Assembly (NCBI GenBank): GCA_944322635.1
Contig: CALUPL010000075.1
Location: 1 to 56,981 of the forward strand
DNA length: 56,981 nucleotides
Reading direction: 5' to 3'
DNA from: an uncultured Mailhella sp.
GTDB taxonomy: Bacteria; Desulfobacterota; Desulfovibrionia; Desulfovibrionales; Desulfovibrionaceae
The notes below the pieces were generated by a model that saw only the letters and a list, made by a program, of their open reading frames with translations, had not been told where the DNA came from and did no database searches. A program made the position numbers and the translations under genes. This document shows, piece by piece, positions 17,977-27,939 of the stretch (positions are counted from its first letter, which is position 1; each line of letters starts with the position of its first letter).

Positions 17977-18344
17977 AAGATCCGAGTATCGGTGAGCTTG
18001 AAGCATGGAGTCGCCCCCCTTCTCGTTCTGCGAGACCGGGGCCTCCTCAGGCGGTACGGCCAAGTTGTACGGTGTGGAGATGATGGAGGCTCGGAGCGGG
18101 CGGCATATCAGCGGTTTCTTTCTGGATCTGATGTTTATAAAACGAAGGAGAGGAAAAGAGTGAGAATTCGATGAGCTTGAAGTTCGCCCCCTCTTTTTTG
18201 TCCCTGCAGTAATGGGGGCGCCGGATTTGTCCGGCAGAGTTTCGGAATAAGAAAAAAGAGGCCGGGAAACAATCGTTTCCCGGCCTCTTTGAAGTCTTTG
18301 TTGTGCGCGTACGACAGGTTCAACAAGGAATGTTTATCTTCGGG
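17977..18344. other. Intergenic region with two related repeat copies
   Basis: No gene is supported. Two related segments share GAGCTTGAAG, a variable 3-8 bases, then TCGCCCCC and TTCT-like text: 17994-18023 and 18173-18195. They may be remnants of a mobile element. The region ends with a bidirectional terminator at about 18254-18290. Confidence 0.4.
18254..18290. terminator. Bidirectional terminator downstream of opgH
   Basis: AAAGAGGCCGGGAAAC pairs with GTTTCCCGGCCTCTTT around a 4-base AATC loop at 18271-18274, with A-rich and T-rich flanks. It lies 54 bases beyond the opgH stop and also closes the lysR side. Confidence 0.85.
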
Positions 18345-20810
18345 TTAATTTTGCGCCACGCCCCAGTCGTGTCCCTTTTCGGGGGGAAGCTGCCAGACTT
18401 TTTTGTGCAGTTCGTTCAGAAGGCGCGGATCCATGAGCAGTGCCGATTTTTCCTGTTTGGAAAGTCCAGAGGGGCCTTTTTCCAGTGCATTGGCCAGCAG
18501 TGCCCTGCGGGTCTTTTCCCTCTCCTCTCCTATGGGGCGTTCCCATTTGCGGCGACGGATGAGCGCGATATGCAGAGCGTGCACCCGGGGAATGACCACG
18601 GCGCGCGTAAAGCCGCGCCCTCTTTCAATGGTGAACGGGGAATAGCGGTCGGGTCTTTCAAGTTCTCTGTGCATGTCCGCCTGTTCCGGTTCGGCCTTAA
18701 GTTCCGATGAAGTGATGAACAGGCCCATGCGTTTTGCGGTGAGCCCCCAGCTGACGCGGCTCGTGAATACTGACAGCGGAATGGAGAGCACAAGACCAAC
18801 GGCAATGGGGGAGAACCACACGAAGAAGCCCGGGTTGATGAGCCACATGACGCCGCCCCACAGAAGGCCGATGAGCGTACCCCACCAGTGGAATCGTATG
18901 GCGTCGCTCCAGCTTGTGCCGGTGTCGCTGCGGTTCTGGGTATTCCACGAGACCTTCCAGCCGAGCAGAGTGGTGACCACGAAGAAGCTGTGGAAGAGCA
19001 TTCTCACCGGAGCGAGCAGCGTGGAGATGAACACTTCGCCAAGTACGCTCATGCACATGCTGAACGTACCGCCGAAGTTCCTGGCTCCTCCTTTGCGCAA
19101 GGTAAGGATGATGGCGAAGATTTTGGGCATGAACAACATGATGCAGGTGCTTCCGAGAAGCAGTAATGCCCATTTGGGATACCACGTGGGCCACACGGGA
19201 AAGAGCGTGGGGCCGTTCGGGAAGTAGGACGGCGGGATGAAGGCCTCGGTGACGGCCTGAATGGAGCTGAAGACAAGGAAGAACAGCCACAGAAGCGCCG
19301 AGGCATAGGACATGATGCCGTTGATGAACAGTGCGCGGTGCGTGGGGAATATGCCGCCGGAGAAGATGAGACGGCTGTGCTGAAGGTTACCCTGGCACCA
19401 GCGGCGATCGCGGATGAGTTCGTCGATGAGCGAGGGCGGGCTTTCTTCCCAGGAACCGTCGAGGTCGTAGGCCAGCCACACGCCGTAGCCTGCGCGTCTC
19501 ATGAGGGCGGATTCCACGAAGTCGTGGCTCAGAATGTCTCCGGCCAGCGGGCCGCGTCCGGGCAGGGTGGGCAGCTGACAGTGCTTTATGAAGGGGGCCA
19601 CGCGTATGATGGCATTGTGTCCCCAGTACTGAGCATCGCCGAGCAGCCAGAAGTGCAGGCCCGTAGCGAATACGGGGCCGTAGAGATGGTTGGCGAACTG
19701 CTGCACGCGGGCAACGAGGCTGTTCATGTTCACGGCAAGCGGAGGAGTCTGAATCATGCCCATTTCAGGGTGCAGTTCCATGGATTTTACCATGCGCACC
19801 ATGGTGCGGCCGCTCATGACGCTGTCGGCGTCAAACACGATCATGTACTTGTACTGTGCGCCCCAGCGACGGCAGAAATCGGCCACGTTGCCGCTTTTGC
19901 GCTTGGTGTTGTTGCGTCTGCGGCGGTAGAAGATATGATTGAAAACGTTTTCTCTCTGACAGAATTCGTACCAGGCCTCTTCTTCGGCAACCCATGCATC
20001 GGGGCTGGTGGAATCGCTGAGTATGAAGATGTCGAATTTGTCGCTCTCGCCCGTCTGAACAAGGGAATGCCATGTGGCGGCAATGTCCGCCATGTACTTG
20101 CGTGTGTCCTCATTGTACACGGGAAACAGAATGGCGGTACGCGTGGTGTTTGGAATCTCCACGGCATCGCAGCCTCTCGTAGGCGTGAATCGGTCCACCT
20201 TGTTGGAAAGAACCCAGCAGCCTGCCACGCACATCCAGAATCCTATGGAAATCCAGCCGAACAGGATGGCAAAGAGCACGGCAGTCATGATTTTTACGGC
20301 TTCTATGCCCTGCTGCGGCAGAATGCTGTACATGAGGTATGCACCGATGACGGCGGGCACGAGAATGAGCGTCATGAGGAGCGTGCGGCGGCGTCCTGCA
20401 ACCTTTTCCCACTCCAGCTGCTGGCGTTGTCTGTCGGCGCTGTCCTTCCAGGACGCGCGGGCGGCCATGCCGGAGGGGCGGAAAATGCGGAAGAGGCGGC
20501 TCAGTGTTTTTTTGAAAATACTGAGCCAGGGCGTACGGTCAAGTTCTTCCGCCAGCATGGAGCTGCGGGTCATGCTCGGGGCGGACATGAGGTGGGGAGC
20601 CTCGTCGCCGGGAATGAGCTCACGTCCTTTTTCGGCCAGAATGGCGTGCAGGCAGGTGAGTGCCTCGGCATAGCTCGGATGTTCGGATTCGCAGCGTTTC
20701 AGGCTTTCAAGCGCCAGTTCCACGCTTTCCTTCGGGGAGAGGGAAAGCCCGCGCGCATAGAGAAGAATGCGGTCACGGACCCGGAAATCCATGTCCTGAT
20801 AGGTGTTCAT
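18345..20810 (-). CDS. opgH: Glucans biosynthesis glucosyltransferase OpgH (MdoH)
   Basis: An inner-membrane family 2 glycosyltransferase that polymerises UDP-glucose into the backbone of osmoregulated periplasmic glucans. The 821-residue protein has an N-terminal cytoplasmic part, a first membrane pair near residues 145-205, the catalytic domain with VFDADSVMSG (DxD), then QxxRW-like DRRWCQGNLQH, followed by several C-terminal membrane segments. The start at 20810 (MNTYQDMDF) has AAAGGT upstream; the open frame extends 36 codons further without a better site. It lies 104 bases after opgG on the same strand, forming the usual opgGH pair. Confidence 0.94.
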   Translation of the reverse strand: MNTYQDMDFRVRDRILLYARGLSLSPKESVELALESLKRCESEHPSYAEALTCLHAILAEKGRELIPGDEAPHLMSAPSMTRSSMLAEELDRTPWLSIFKKTLSRLFRIFRPSGMAARASWKDSADRQRQQLEWEKVAGRRRTLLMTLILVPAVIGAYLMYSILPQQGIEAVKIMTAVLFAILFGWISIGFWMCVAGCWVLSNKVDRFTPTRGCDAVEIPNTTRTAILFPVYNEDTRKYMADIAATWHSLVQTGESDKFDIFILSDSTSPDAWVAEEEAWYEFCQRENVFNHIFYRRRRNNTKRKSGNVADFCRRWGAQYKYMIVFDADSVMSGRTMVRMVKSMELHPEMGMIQTPPLAVNMNSLVARVQQFANHLYGPVFATGLHFWLLGDAQYWGHNAIIRVAPFIKHCQLPTLPGRGPLAGDILSHDFVESALMRRAGYGVWLAYDLDGSWEESPPSLIDELIRDRRWCQGNLQHSRLIFSGGIFPTHRALFINGIMSYASALLWLFFLVFSSIQAVTEAFIPPSYFPNGPTLFPVWPTWYPKWALLLLGSTCIMLFMPKIFAIILTLRKGGARNFGGTFSMCMSVLGEVFISTLLAPVRMLFHSFFVVTTLLGWKVSWNTQNRSDTGTSWSDAIRFHWWGTLIGLLWGGVMWLINPGFFVWFSPIAVGLVLSIPLSVFTSRVSWGLTAKRMGLFITSSELKAEPEQADMHRELERPDRYSPFTIERGRGFTRAVVIPRVHALHIALIRRRKWERPIGEEREKTRRALLANALEKGPSGLSKQEKSALLMDPRLLNELHKKVWQLPPEKGHDWGVAQN

Positions 20811-20914
20811 GCGAAGACCTTTGAAAGAGGTTGAACAGAACGGCGCCGGTCGGGTGCGGGGCTGTTCTCGAAGTCGTTCGGGCTCCGGAATGTTCCTTTC
20901 CGGAGCCGTTTCCG

Positions 20915-22525
20915 TCACTGCGGCTGCAGCTGCCAGTCGTAGATCCAGGTTTCAGTCAGAGGATCGGGCAGGTTCTCGCCCTTTTTGAGCAGTGCGCGGA
21001 AGCGCAGCATCACAGGTCCCTTGCGGGCTGACATGAGGCTCTGTATGACGCCGTCTTCCTTGGGAAGGCGTACGGTGAAGGTGAGCCGCCATCCGCCCGT
21101 GGCGGGATTGCGGAGAAGCTTCTTTTCCAGCAGCGGAATGGGTTCGGGCGTTTCCACAATGCTTGCAAGGCCCGTGTCTTCGGGCAGAGTAGCCAGTTCG
21201 CCGCCGGCAAAGTCCACATGGAAGGTCATAGTGTCGCCGTTTCTGGAAATGCGGGTGGAGGTCACCTGACCGCGATCATGCTGCTGGGTTTCAGGCTTCA
21301 TCCAGTACAGTTTCCAGCCGTACATCTGCGTGTCGGGGTAGCGGAGTTCGGCTTCCGGCTGATCGGGATTGTTCTTGTCGCGCGGCTTGTCGGGAGTCCA
21401 GAAGGCCACGATGTTGTCGTGCATTTCATCTTCCGTGGGAATTTCCACGAGGTTCAGCGTGCCGGGGCCCCAGTCTCCCTCAGGTTCCACCCACAGAGAG
21501 GGACGCCGTTCATAGGCGGCCTCAATGTCCTGATAGCTCTTGAAATCGCAGTCGCGCTGCAGAAGACCGAAACCGCGCGGGTTCTGAAGCGGGAAGGTGT
21601 TGACGCTGAGGCGCTTGGAATTGGCAAGCGGACTCCAGAACCAGTGCTTGTCGCCGTTGACGTAGAGCAGGCCGTCGGAGTTGTGCACTTCGGGGCGGTA
21701 ATCGCCGGGACGGCCGTTTCTTTCCTCTCCGTAGAAGAACATGCTCGTCAGGGGGGCAAGGCCTATCTTCTGAATGTTCTTGGCGTCCTTGCGGGTGAAG
21801 AGCGCACACTTCACGTCCATGACGGTGGGGGAGCCGGGAGTGATGATGAATCGATAGGCTCCGGCCATGCTTTCGCTGTCCATGAGTGCGTAGATGGTGA
21901 TGTCCTTGGCGTCGGGAGCGGGCTTCACAATCCAGAATTCCTTGAAATAGGGGAATTCCTCGCCCTGAGCCATGGCCGTATCTATGGCAAGACCGCGGGA
22001 ATAGATGCCGTAGTGCGTGTTTGCGGCAAGGGCGCGGAAGTAGGACGCTCCGAGGAAAATGGCCACTTCGTCCTTGTAGTCGCTTTTGTTCAGCGGATAG
22101 TGCAGACGGAAACCGGCGAAGTTCAGATCCTTTGCCTGGGAGACCTGCTTGGAGAGTTCTTCACTGCCGTACTGGAAAAGTGAGGGATCGAAGGATACGT
22201 CCTCCACGTTTTCGTCGTTCACGACATGCACGCGCACGGGTCTGTCGTAGTACAGACCGGGGTGAAAGAACTGTACGGTAAAGGGCAGGGATTCCTCCGC
22301 CCAGAGAGCCTTTTCCGGCAGATAGCGGATGGAACTCCATTCGCTGTAGTTGAGCTTGGTGAGAAATTCCGGCACGGGCGTGATGGGGACATACTTCGTT
22401 CCGGCCAGATCCTGAGCTTTGGCCTGCACGTCGGCAAAGGTGAACGGCGCCGCGGCTTCGACAGAGAAGGGAAGCGCGCAGAGGGCCGCGAGCATGCACA
22501 AAGAGGTCATCATGCGGTGAAACAT
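20915..22525 (-). CDS. opgG: Periplasmic glucans biosynthesis protein OpgG (MdoG)
   Basis: A 536-residue periplasmic protein needed to build or branch osmoregulated periplasmic glucans together with OpgH. A signal peptide ends near residue 26 (PFSVEAAAP). The mature protein has the OpgG/OpgD family text FTFADVQAKAQDLA, YPLNKSDYKDEVAIFLGASYFRALA, YGIYSRGLAIDTA and the C-terminal Ig-like part. ATG at 22525 has GGGAG about 10 bases upstream; an ATG 33 bases further upstream lacks a good site and would lengthen the signal sequence. It is first in the opgG-opgH unit. Confidence 0.94.
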   Translation of the reverse strand: MFHRMMTSLCMLAALCALPFSVEAAAPFTFADVQAKAQDLAGTKYVPITPVPEFLTKLNYSEWSSIRYLPEKALWAEESLPFTVQFFHPGLYYDRPVRVHVVNDENVEDVSFDPSLFQYGSEELSKQVSQAKDLNFAGFRLHYPLNKSDYKDEVAIFLGASYFRALAANTHYGIYSRGLAIDTAMAQGEEFPYFKEFWIVKPAPDAKDITIYALMDSESMAGAYRFIITPGSPTVMDVKCALFTRKDAKNIQKIGLAPLTSMFFYGEERNGRPGDYRPEVHNSDGLLYVNGDKHWFWSPLANSKRLSVNTFPLQNPRGFGLLQRDCDFKSYQDIEAAYERRPSLWVEPEGDWGPGTLNLVEIPTEDEMHDNIVAFWTPDKPRDKNNPDQPEAELRYPDTQMYGWKLYWMKPETQQHDRGQVTSTRISRNGDTMTFHVDFAGGELATLPEDTGLASIVETPEPIPLLEKKLLRNPATGGWRLTFTVRLPKEDGVIQSLMSARKGPVMLRFRALLKKGENLPDPLTETWIYDWQLQPQ

Positions 22526-22816
22526 ACGAATTAACTCCCTGAGGATTGGGGATTTCATTATCCGTAAATGCGTCGTTGGAGCCTGACAAGCAAAAAGGAG
22601 CCGCGGCAGCGCTGGCCGCAGTTTCGCGGTCGGCCGTTTTGTCCGGCCATGGAGTCTTGAATGCCGTCGCGGTTCCTTGTTTTTCCTCCCTACTTAAAGC
22701 CGGAACGGCTCCATGTCCAGAGATTTTATCCCCTTGCGGCACGGGAAAGGCTAAGGTAGGATGTCTGCCCGGGCGGGAATCTTCCCTCCGCAGGAAGAAC
22801 GCAAACAGGAACAGTC
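22526..22816. other. Divergent intergenic region, opgG and the ABC ATPase
   Basis: No gene is recognised. It must contain promoters in both directions. I see no clear operator or riboswitch. Confidence 0.4.
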
Positions 22817-23788
22817 ATGGAATCGTTGCTCGAACTCAGGCAGGTAAGCCGGGAATTTACCGTACAGCGGGGACTTTTTGATCCTCGTCCGGCCACGGTT
22901 AAAGCCGTGAGCGACGTGAGTTTTCAGCTGGTTCCCGGGGAAACCCTGGGACTTGTGGGAGAATCCGGTTGCGGAAAGTCCACGCTTGCGCGCATGGCTA
23001 CGGGACTTCTGCCGCCTTCTTCCGGCGAAGTGCTGCTTTCCGGGCGTCCCATCGGCGCCTGGACCGCACTTGAGCGTGCAAGCCGCATACAGATGGTGTT
23101 CCAGGATCCGTTTTCCTCTCTCGATCCGCGCCAGAGTGTGGGAGCAAGCATTGCCGAGCCTCTGCGTCTTGCGGCAGAGGCCGCCAGACAACCTCTTTCT
23201 CGAACGGAATGGCGCGAAAAGGTGAAGGATGTTCTTGTGCATGTGGGACTTCAGCCTGAGCACATCGACAGGTATCCTCATGAGTTTTCCGGCGGGCAGA
23301 GGCAGCGTGTGGCCGTGGCACGGGCCATTGTGGCCGGTCCCGGTGCCATTGTGTGCGATGAACCCGTTTCGGCCCTGGATGCCTCGGTGCAGGCACAGGT
23401 TTTGAATCTTCTCAAAGACATGCAGCAGAATATGGGACTCGGCTACCTTTTTATTTCCCATGATCTCGGCGTCATAGGTTTCATGAGCGACAGAGTGGCA
23501 GTCATGTACCTCGGTCGTCTGGTGGAAGTGTCCGGCTGCGATGAAATTTTTGCCCATGCCGCGCATCCGTACACGGAGGCGCTCATGGCCGCCGCGCCGT
23601 CGCGGGATCCTTCCCGCAGGGGGAGGGGCATGATTCTTTCGGGAGAAATGCCGAGTCCGCTTTCTCCTCCTGCCGGATGCGCCTTTCATCCCCGCTGCCC
23701 TCATGCAAGAGAGCTGTGCAGGGAAGAAGAGCCTCCGCTCCTCAGTGTCAACCAAGGGCATGCCGTGCGCTGCCATTTTCCCTTGTGA
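22817..23788 (+). CDS. Oligopeptide/dipeptide-type ABC transporter ATP-binding protein (OppF/DppF-like), orphan
   Basis: A 323-residue cytoplasmic ATPase with Walker [10 protein letters not shown] (about residue 48), the signature [14 protein letters not shown] (about 156), Walker [12 protein letters not shown], and the C-terminal oligopeptide-transporter extension with [12 protein letters not shown]. Such subunits normally work with OppB, C, D and A, but no permease or binding protein is nearby. Instead an ATP-grasp gene starts 8 bases after its stop. It may serve a transporter encoded elsewhere, or be the last gene kept from a lost operon. ATG with AGGAACAG-type text upstream. Confidence 0.9.
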   Translation: MESLLELRQVSREFTVQRGLFDPRPATVKAVSDVSFQLVPGETLGLVGESGCGKSTLARMATGLLPPSSGEVLLSGRPIGAWTALERASRIQMVFQDPFSSLDPRQSVGASIAEPLRLAAEAARQPLSRTEWREKVKDVLVHVGLQPEHIDRYPHEFSGGQRQRVAVARAIVAGPGAIVCDEPVSALDASVQAQVLNLLKDMQQNMGLGYLFISHDLGVIGFMSDRVAVMYLGRLVEVSGCDEIFAHAAHPYTEALMAAAPSRDPSRRGRGMILSGEMPSPLSPPAGCAFHPRCPHARELCREEEPPLLSVNQGHAVRCHFPL

Positions 23789-23795
23789 GGATTAC

Positions 23796-24944
23796 ATGAT
23801 CATTCTTGACAAACAGTACGTGTCCCGTGAGCTTCGGGACTATCTGGCCGAAAGCCGTACCCCCGTGCTCCGTAACGAACCGGCGCTCTCCGCCGCTCCT
23901 GAAGGGACTTTTCGTCTTGTTTCCGACGAGGAGGCCGACGAGCTGCTCGCTCAGGGCGACCGCATTTACACCACCTGCGAAAATTCCCTTTCGTGGGTAC
24001 TGAAGCATTCTCCGGACAAGGGGCTGCAGAAAGGCATAGCCCTCTGCAAGGATAAGGCCGCCTTCCGCCGCATGCTCTCGAAGATATATCCCGACTTTCT
24101 GTTCCGTGAAGTCGCAGCGGCCGATCTGGACAAGATAGACTTCAGCGAACTGAAGACGCCCTTCATTCTCAAGCCTTCCGTGGGCTTTTTCAGCGTTGGG
24201 GTGTACACCATCTTCAGCGAAGACGACTGGAAAAAGGCTCTGGAAGACATCCGGCTTCATTCCGGAGACTGGAAGAAAAACTACGATGAGAGCGTAGTGG
24301 GCAACAGCCGTTTCATTCTCGAACAGTATATCGGCGGCGAGGAATACGCCGTGGATTTCTACTACGACGGAGAGGGTCGCGCGGTCATCGTCAACATCTT
24401 CCATCATGAGTTTGCCTCGGCCGAAGACGTGAGCGACAGACTGTACTGCTCCGGCGCGTCCATCATCCGCGAGCATCTTCAGCCGTTCACGGACTTCTTC
24501 AACCGCATGAACGAGGAGATGGGCGCACGCAATCTGCCCATTCATCTGGAACTGCGGGTGGACAACGGCCGCATCATTCCCATTGAGGCCAATCCTCTGC
24601 GTTTTGCGGGCTGGTGCCTGACCGACCTTTCGCTGCATGCCTACGGCTTCCGTACCTACGATTATTTTCTGCGCAACATCCGGCCGGACTGGGATGAGCT
24701 GCTGAAAGGAAAGGAAGACAAGATCTATTCCTTCATCGTGCTGAACCCTCCGGCGAGTCTCAAGCCTTCCGACGTGTTCAACTATGACAGGCTCTGTTCG
24801 TCGTTTCATAATGTCATGGAACTGCGCCGTATCGATTATCATACCGGTCCGGTGTTTGGTTTTCTGTTCACCGAGACTCCGGTTTCCGACCGTGCGGAAC
24901 TCGACCATATCCTGCGCAGCGATCTGACAGAGTATCTTGACTGA
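23796..24944 (+). CDS. ATP-grasp domain enzyme of unknown substrate
   Basis: A 382-residue protein with the ATP-grasp pattern: [15 protein letters not shown] (nucleotide-binding lysine and loop), [19 protein letters not shown] (about residues 168-186), and the metal-binding [13 protein letters not shown] near the end of the fold. ATP-grasp enzymes join a carboxylate to an amine or thiol via an acylphosphate; the substrate here cannot be told. The start 8 bases after the ABC ATPase stop, with GTGAGGA upstream, indicates co-expression. The frame upstream overlaps the ATPase gene and was not used. A hairpin terminator follows. Confidence 0.85.
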   Translation: MIILDKQYVSRELRDYLAESRTPVLRNEPALSAAPEGTFRLVSDEEADELLAQGDRIYTTCENSLSWVLKHSPDKGLQKGIALCKDKAAFRRMLSKIYPDFLFREVAAADLDKIDFSELKTPFILKPSVGFFSVGVYTIFSEDDWKKALEDIRLHSGDWKKNYDESVVGNSRFILEQYIGGEEYAVDFYYDGEGRAVIVNIFHHEFASAEDVSDRLYCSGASIIREHLQPFTDFFNRMNEEMGARNLPIHLELRVDNGRIIPIEANPLRFAGWCLTDLSLHAYGFRTYDYFLRNIRPDWDELLKGKEDKIYSFIVLNPPASLKPSDVFNYDRLCSSFHNVMELRRIDYHTGPVFGFLFTETPVSDRAELDHILRSDLTEYLD

Positions 24945-24968
24945 CGCCGATAGTCTCTGAAAGAAAAG

Positions 24969-25001
24969 GGCGGCTGCCGGAACGGCGGTCGCCTTTTTGT
25001 T
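24969..25001 (+). terminator. Terminator after the ATP-grasp gene
   Basis: GGCGGCTGCCG pairs with CGGCGGTCGCC through a GAA-type loop, with G-T wobbles, followed by a TTTTTG run. It is 25 bases beyond the stop. Confidence 0.7.
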
Positions 25002-25051
25002 AAGGGAGGGGACGGAGTGTCCGTGCATCCTGAGGGGGCAATGTAAGAAAA

Positions 25052-25094
25052 GCCCTCCGTATTCCCAGTTGCGGAATGCGGAGGGCCTTTTTTT
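25052..25094. terminator. Bidirectional terminator between ATP-grasp gene and secF
   Basis: GCCCTCCGTATTCC (25052-25065) pairs with GGAATGCGGAGGGC (25073-25086), one wobble, with AAAA on the left and a run of T on the right. It serves the convergent secF transcript as well. Confidence 0.85.
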
Positions 25095-25107
25095 CAGAAA
25101 AGGGAAC

Positions 25108-26223
25108 TTACACGATGCCGTGTTCACCGGGGCGTTCGTAGTCGTCCTTCTGCTTGGTCTTGGCGTGGTAGAGGTTTACGTCGCCGAAGGCGATGAGTAT
25201 GGGGGAAGCCACGAAGATGGAGGAGAAGGTGCCGAACACGATGCCGAGGGTGATGGTGAGGGCGAAGTTGTGAATGACGTTGCCGCCGAGCAGATACAGG
25301 GCCAGGCTGGCCACCAGCGTGGTGGCGGAGGTCATGATGGTGCGCGACAGAGTCTGGTTCACGGACTTGTTGATGATTTCGCCCATGGAGGGCTTTTGCT
25401 GGACATCCGAAGGAACGGCGCGCAGGTTTTCACGGATGCGGTCATACACGACGATGGTGTCGTTGATGGAATAACCCACCAGAGTGAGCAGGGCCGCAAT
25501 GACGTTGAGGTCTATTTCCACGCCGAGCAGGGTGAGCAGGCCCAGCGTGACGACGACGTCGTGAATAAGGGCCAGAATGGCGCCCAGAGCGAAGTTCAGC
25601 TTCAGCTTCCAGCAGCAGATGAGCGTGATGAGCATGCCGATGGCCACGCCCCACAATCTGTTGAAACCGAGATATGAGGTACCGTACACGGCGGCCCACA
25701 GAACGACGGCCATGGCGCCGGCCATGAACCAGCTGTATTCGAAGCGGCCGGAAATATACACCGTAATGAGCAGCACGGCGTAGAACAGGGCTTCGATGGC
25801 CATGTTGCGCAGATCGTTGCCGACCTTGGGTCCTACGGATTCCAGACGCTGAATGGTGGAGGCGTTGTCGGGAATGCTGGACTTGAGAGCGGAAGAGACC
25901 TGTTCGCGCAGATCCTGGTTTTCCGCCGCAGGCATGGAGAAGCGCAGGAGGTAGTCACGGTTTTCGGTATCGACCTGCTGCACGGTGAGCCCCGGCAGAT
26001 CCACGTTCTGCAGCGCCGTTTTCACCTGTTCGTCAGGAATGGGCTGGGCGAATTCAATCTGCACCATGACGCCGCCGGCGAAGTCCACGCCGTAGCGCAG
26101 GCCTCCGTTCCAGATAATGGCAATCAGACCGAGAATGATGAAGAAGCCGGAAATGCTGAAGGCTATGCGGCGGAAGCCGACGAAGTCGATATTGGTCTGA
26201 CGGGAAAGAAGTGCGAATGCCAT
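25108..26223 (-). CDS. secF: Protein translocase subunit SecF
   Basis: SecF works with SecD in the inner membrane and uses the proton gradient to complete protein export through SecYEG. The 371-residue protein has a first membrane segment near residues 20-40, the periplasmic domain, and the five clustered C-terminal segments with VGYSINDTIVVYDRIREN, the family hallmark. It is the last gene of yajC-secD-secF, 18 bases after secD, with a terminator downstream. The N-terminus (NIDFVGFRRIAFSIS) is typical. Confidence 0.96.
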   Translation of the reverse strand: MAFALLSRQTNIDFVGFRRIAFSISGFFIILGLIAIIWNGGLRYGVDFAGGVMVQIEFAQPIPDEQVKTALQNVDLPGLTVQQVDTENRDYLLRFSMPAAENQDLREQVSSALKSSIPDNASTIQRLESVGPKVGNDLRNMAIEALFYAVLLITVYISGRFEYSWFMAGAMAVVLWAAVYGTSYLGFNRLWGVAIGMLITLICCWKLKLNFALGAILALIHDVVVTLGLLTLLGVEIDLNVIAALLTLVGYSINDTIVVYDRIRENLRAVPSDVQQKPSMGEIINKSVNQTLSRTIMTSATTLVASLALYLLGGNVIHNFALTITLGIVFGTFSSIFVASPILIAFGDVNLYHAKTKQKDDYERPGEHGIV

Positions 26224-26241
26224 GGGAAGGACCTCTTTGTC

Positions 26242-27822
26242 CTAGATGCTGATTTTCTGGCTGCCGGAGCGGGATACCCACGTTTCAAACACGGCTTTCG
26301 AAACGAAGACGGCCGTAAACATGGAGGCCAGAATGCCCAGAGACAGCGTAACGGCAAACCCTCTTACGGGCCCCGTGCCGAACTGGTACAGAATGGCCGC
26401 CGTGATGAGCGTTGTCAGGTTCGAGTCGATGATGGAAATGCTGGCCCGGCTGAAACCGGCCTTGACCGCTTCCATGGCGGACATGCCGTTTTTGAGTTCT
26501 TCCCTGATGCGCTCGAAAATGAGTACGTTGGCGTCCACGGACATGCCTATGGTGAGCACGATGCCCGCAATGCCGGGGAGCGTGAGCGTGGCGCCGAACA
26601 GCGTCATGCCGGCGAGAAGTATGGTGATGGTGAAGCAGAGCATGATGTCGGCAACGAGTCCGGAGAGTCCGTAGTAGAGCGGCATGACGAGGACCACGGC
26701 CGCCGCGCCCACGAGAGAGGCCTTGATGCCGCTGCTGATGGATTCTTTGCCGAGAGACGGACCGACGGTACGTTCTTCCAGAATGGAAACGGGAGTGGGC
26801 AGGGAGCCTGCGCGAAGCACGATGGCGAGATCCTGCGCCTCTTCGGTGGTGAAGTTGCCGGTGATGGAGGCCTTGCCTCCGGCTATGCGGTCCTGAATGA
26901 CGGGAGCAGAATACACCTTGCCGTCCAGAACGATGGCCATGCGCTTCTTGATGTGCTCGCCGGTAATGCGCTCGAAATTGCTGGCGCCGCGGTTGTTGAA
27001 TTCCAGCGCCACATAGGACTGGCCGAATTCGTTGAATGCGGGGCGCGCGTTGGTGATGTCCTCGCCGCCCATGAGGGCTTCGGTGTCGAGGATGATGGAA
27101 CTTTCCGTCTGCGTGCCGTACTGGCCCTTGACGATGAGCGGATAGCGTGCCGTGCCGGCGGGCAGCATGATGGAGGTAGGATCCACGTCATCGCGCACGA
27201 TGTGAAATTCCAGATGGGCGGTCTGACCGATGATCTGGATGGCGCGTTCGGCGTCGGTCATGCCGGGCAGCTGAACCTGTACCTGATTGTCCGACTGCTT
27301 GCGGATGTCGGGTTCGGCCACGCCGAACTGGTCGATACGGTTGCGGATGGTGCGCACGACCTGTTCCATGGTCATGTCCTCGGTCTGCTTGCGGGCCGCA
27401 GGGGACAGTTCAAAAACATACACCCGGCCGGATGCGGTATTGTCGGCGGAAACCTGCTGCAGGTTGGGGAACCACTTGCCGATCATGGCGTCAAAGGCGC
27501 CGGCCTGATCGGTACGGGGAAGAGTCACCTCCAGAAGGCCATCGGCATTGAGGCGGGGCTTCATGACGGTGATCTTTTCCTGTTCGGCGCGGTCGCGGAT
27601 GTCCTGACCGTTGACGGACAGGGTGTTCTGCACGGCCTTTTCCACATCCACGCCCAGGGTGAGATTCATGCCGCCCTTGAGGTCCAGGCCGAGACTGATG
27701 CGGTCCTGCATGAGCGCTCCCAGGGGCGAGTCGCCGATGGCGGGAATGTTGGGCAGGGCGTACGCAAGCACCACGAGCAGCACGATGAGTGAGAAGGCCA
27801 GGCGCAAACGCAGAGCTTTCAT
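26242..27822 (-). CDS. secD: Protein translocase subunit SecD
   Basis: SecD is the large partner of SecF. The 526-residue protein starts with a membrane segment, then GLDLKGGMNLTLGVD, the long periplasmic P1 domain, GKASITGNFTTEEAQDLAIVLRAGSLPTP, and a six-helix C-terminal part with IGMSVDANVLIFERIREEL. The ATG at 27822 has AAGGAT nearby; a further 22 upstream codons in frame are not supported. Order yajC-secD-secF is the usual one. Confidence 0.96.
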   Translation of the reverse strand: MKALRLRLAFSLIVLLVVLAYALPNIPAIGDSPLGALMQDRISLGLDLKGGMNLTLGVDVEKAVQNTLSVNGQDIRDRAEQEKITVMKPRLNADGLLEVTLPRTDQAGAFDAMIGKWFPNLQQVSADNTASGRVYVFELSPAARKQTEDMTMEQVVRTIRNRIDQFGVAEPDIRKQSDNQVQVQLPGMTDAERAIQIIGQTAHLEFHIVRDDVDPTSIMLPAGTARYPLIVKGQYGTQTESSIILDTEALMGGEDITNARPAFNEFGQSYVALEFNNRGASNFERITGEHIKKRMAIVLDGKVYSAPVIQDRIAGGKASITGNFTTEEAQDLAIVLRAGSLPTPVSILEERTVGPSLGKESISSGIKASLVGAAAVVLVMPLYYGLSGLVADIMLCFTITILLAGMTLFGATLTLPGIAGIVLTIGMSVDANVLIFERIREELKNGMSAMEAVKAGFSRASISIIDSNLTTLITAAILYQFGTGPVRGFAVTLSLGILASMFTAVFVSKAVFETWVSRSGSQKISI

Positions 27823-27939
27823 GGTCGTATCCTTAAAAAGACGATAATAAGGCCGGAAGACCTTATGATGAATAACACAAAGCTCCACGCCTCCTTGCGA
27901 AAAGGGGGCGTGGAAGCGGAAGACTCGGCGTTTCGGGTC

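Noticed and set aside
17833..18326. Short minus-strand frames downstream of lysR
   Set aside because: They overlap the lysR end or the terminator and owe their similarity to the DNA repeat, not to protein conservation.
20811..20918. 36-codon longer opgH start
   Set aside because: No better ribosome binding site is seen, and the extra part is Pro/Arg-rich and unlike OpgH proteins.
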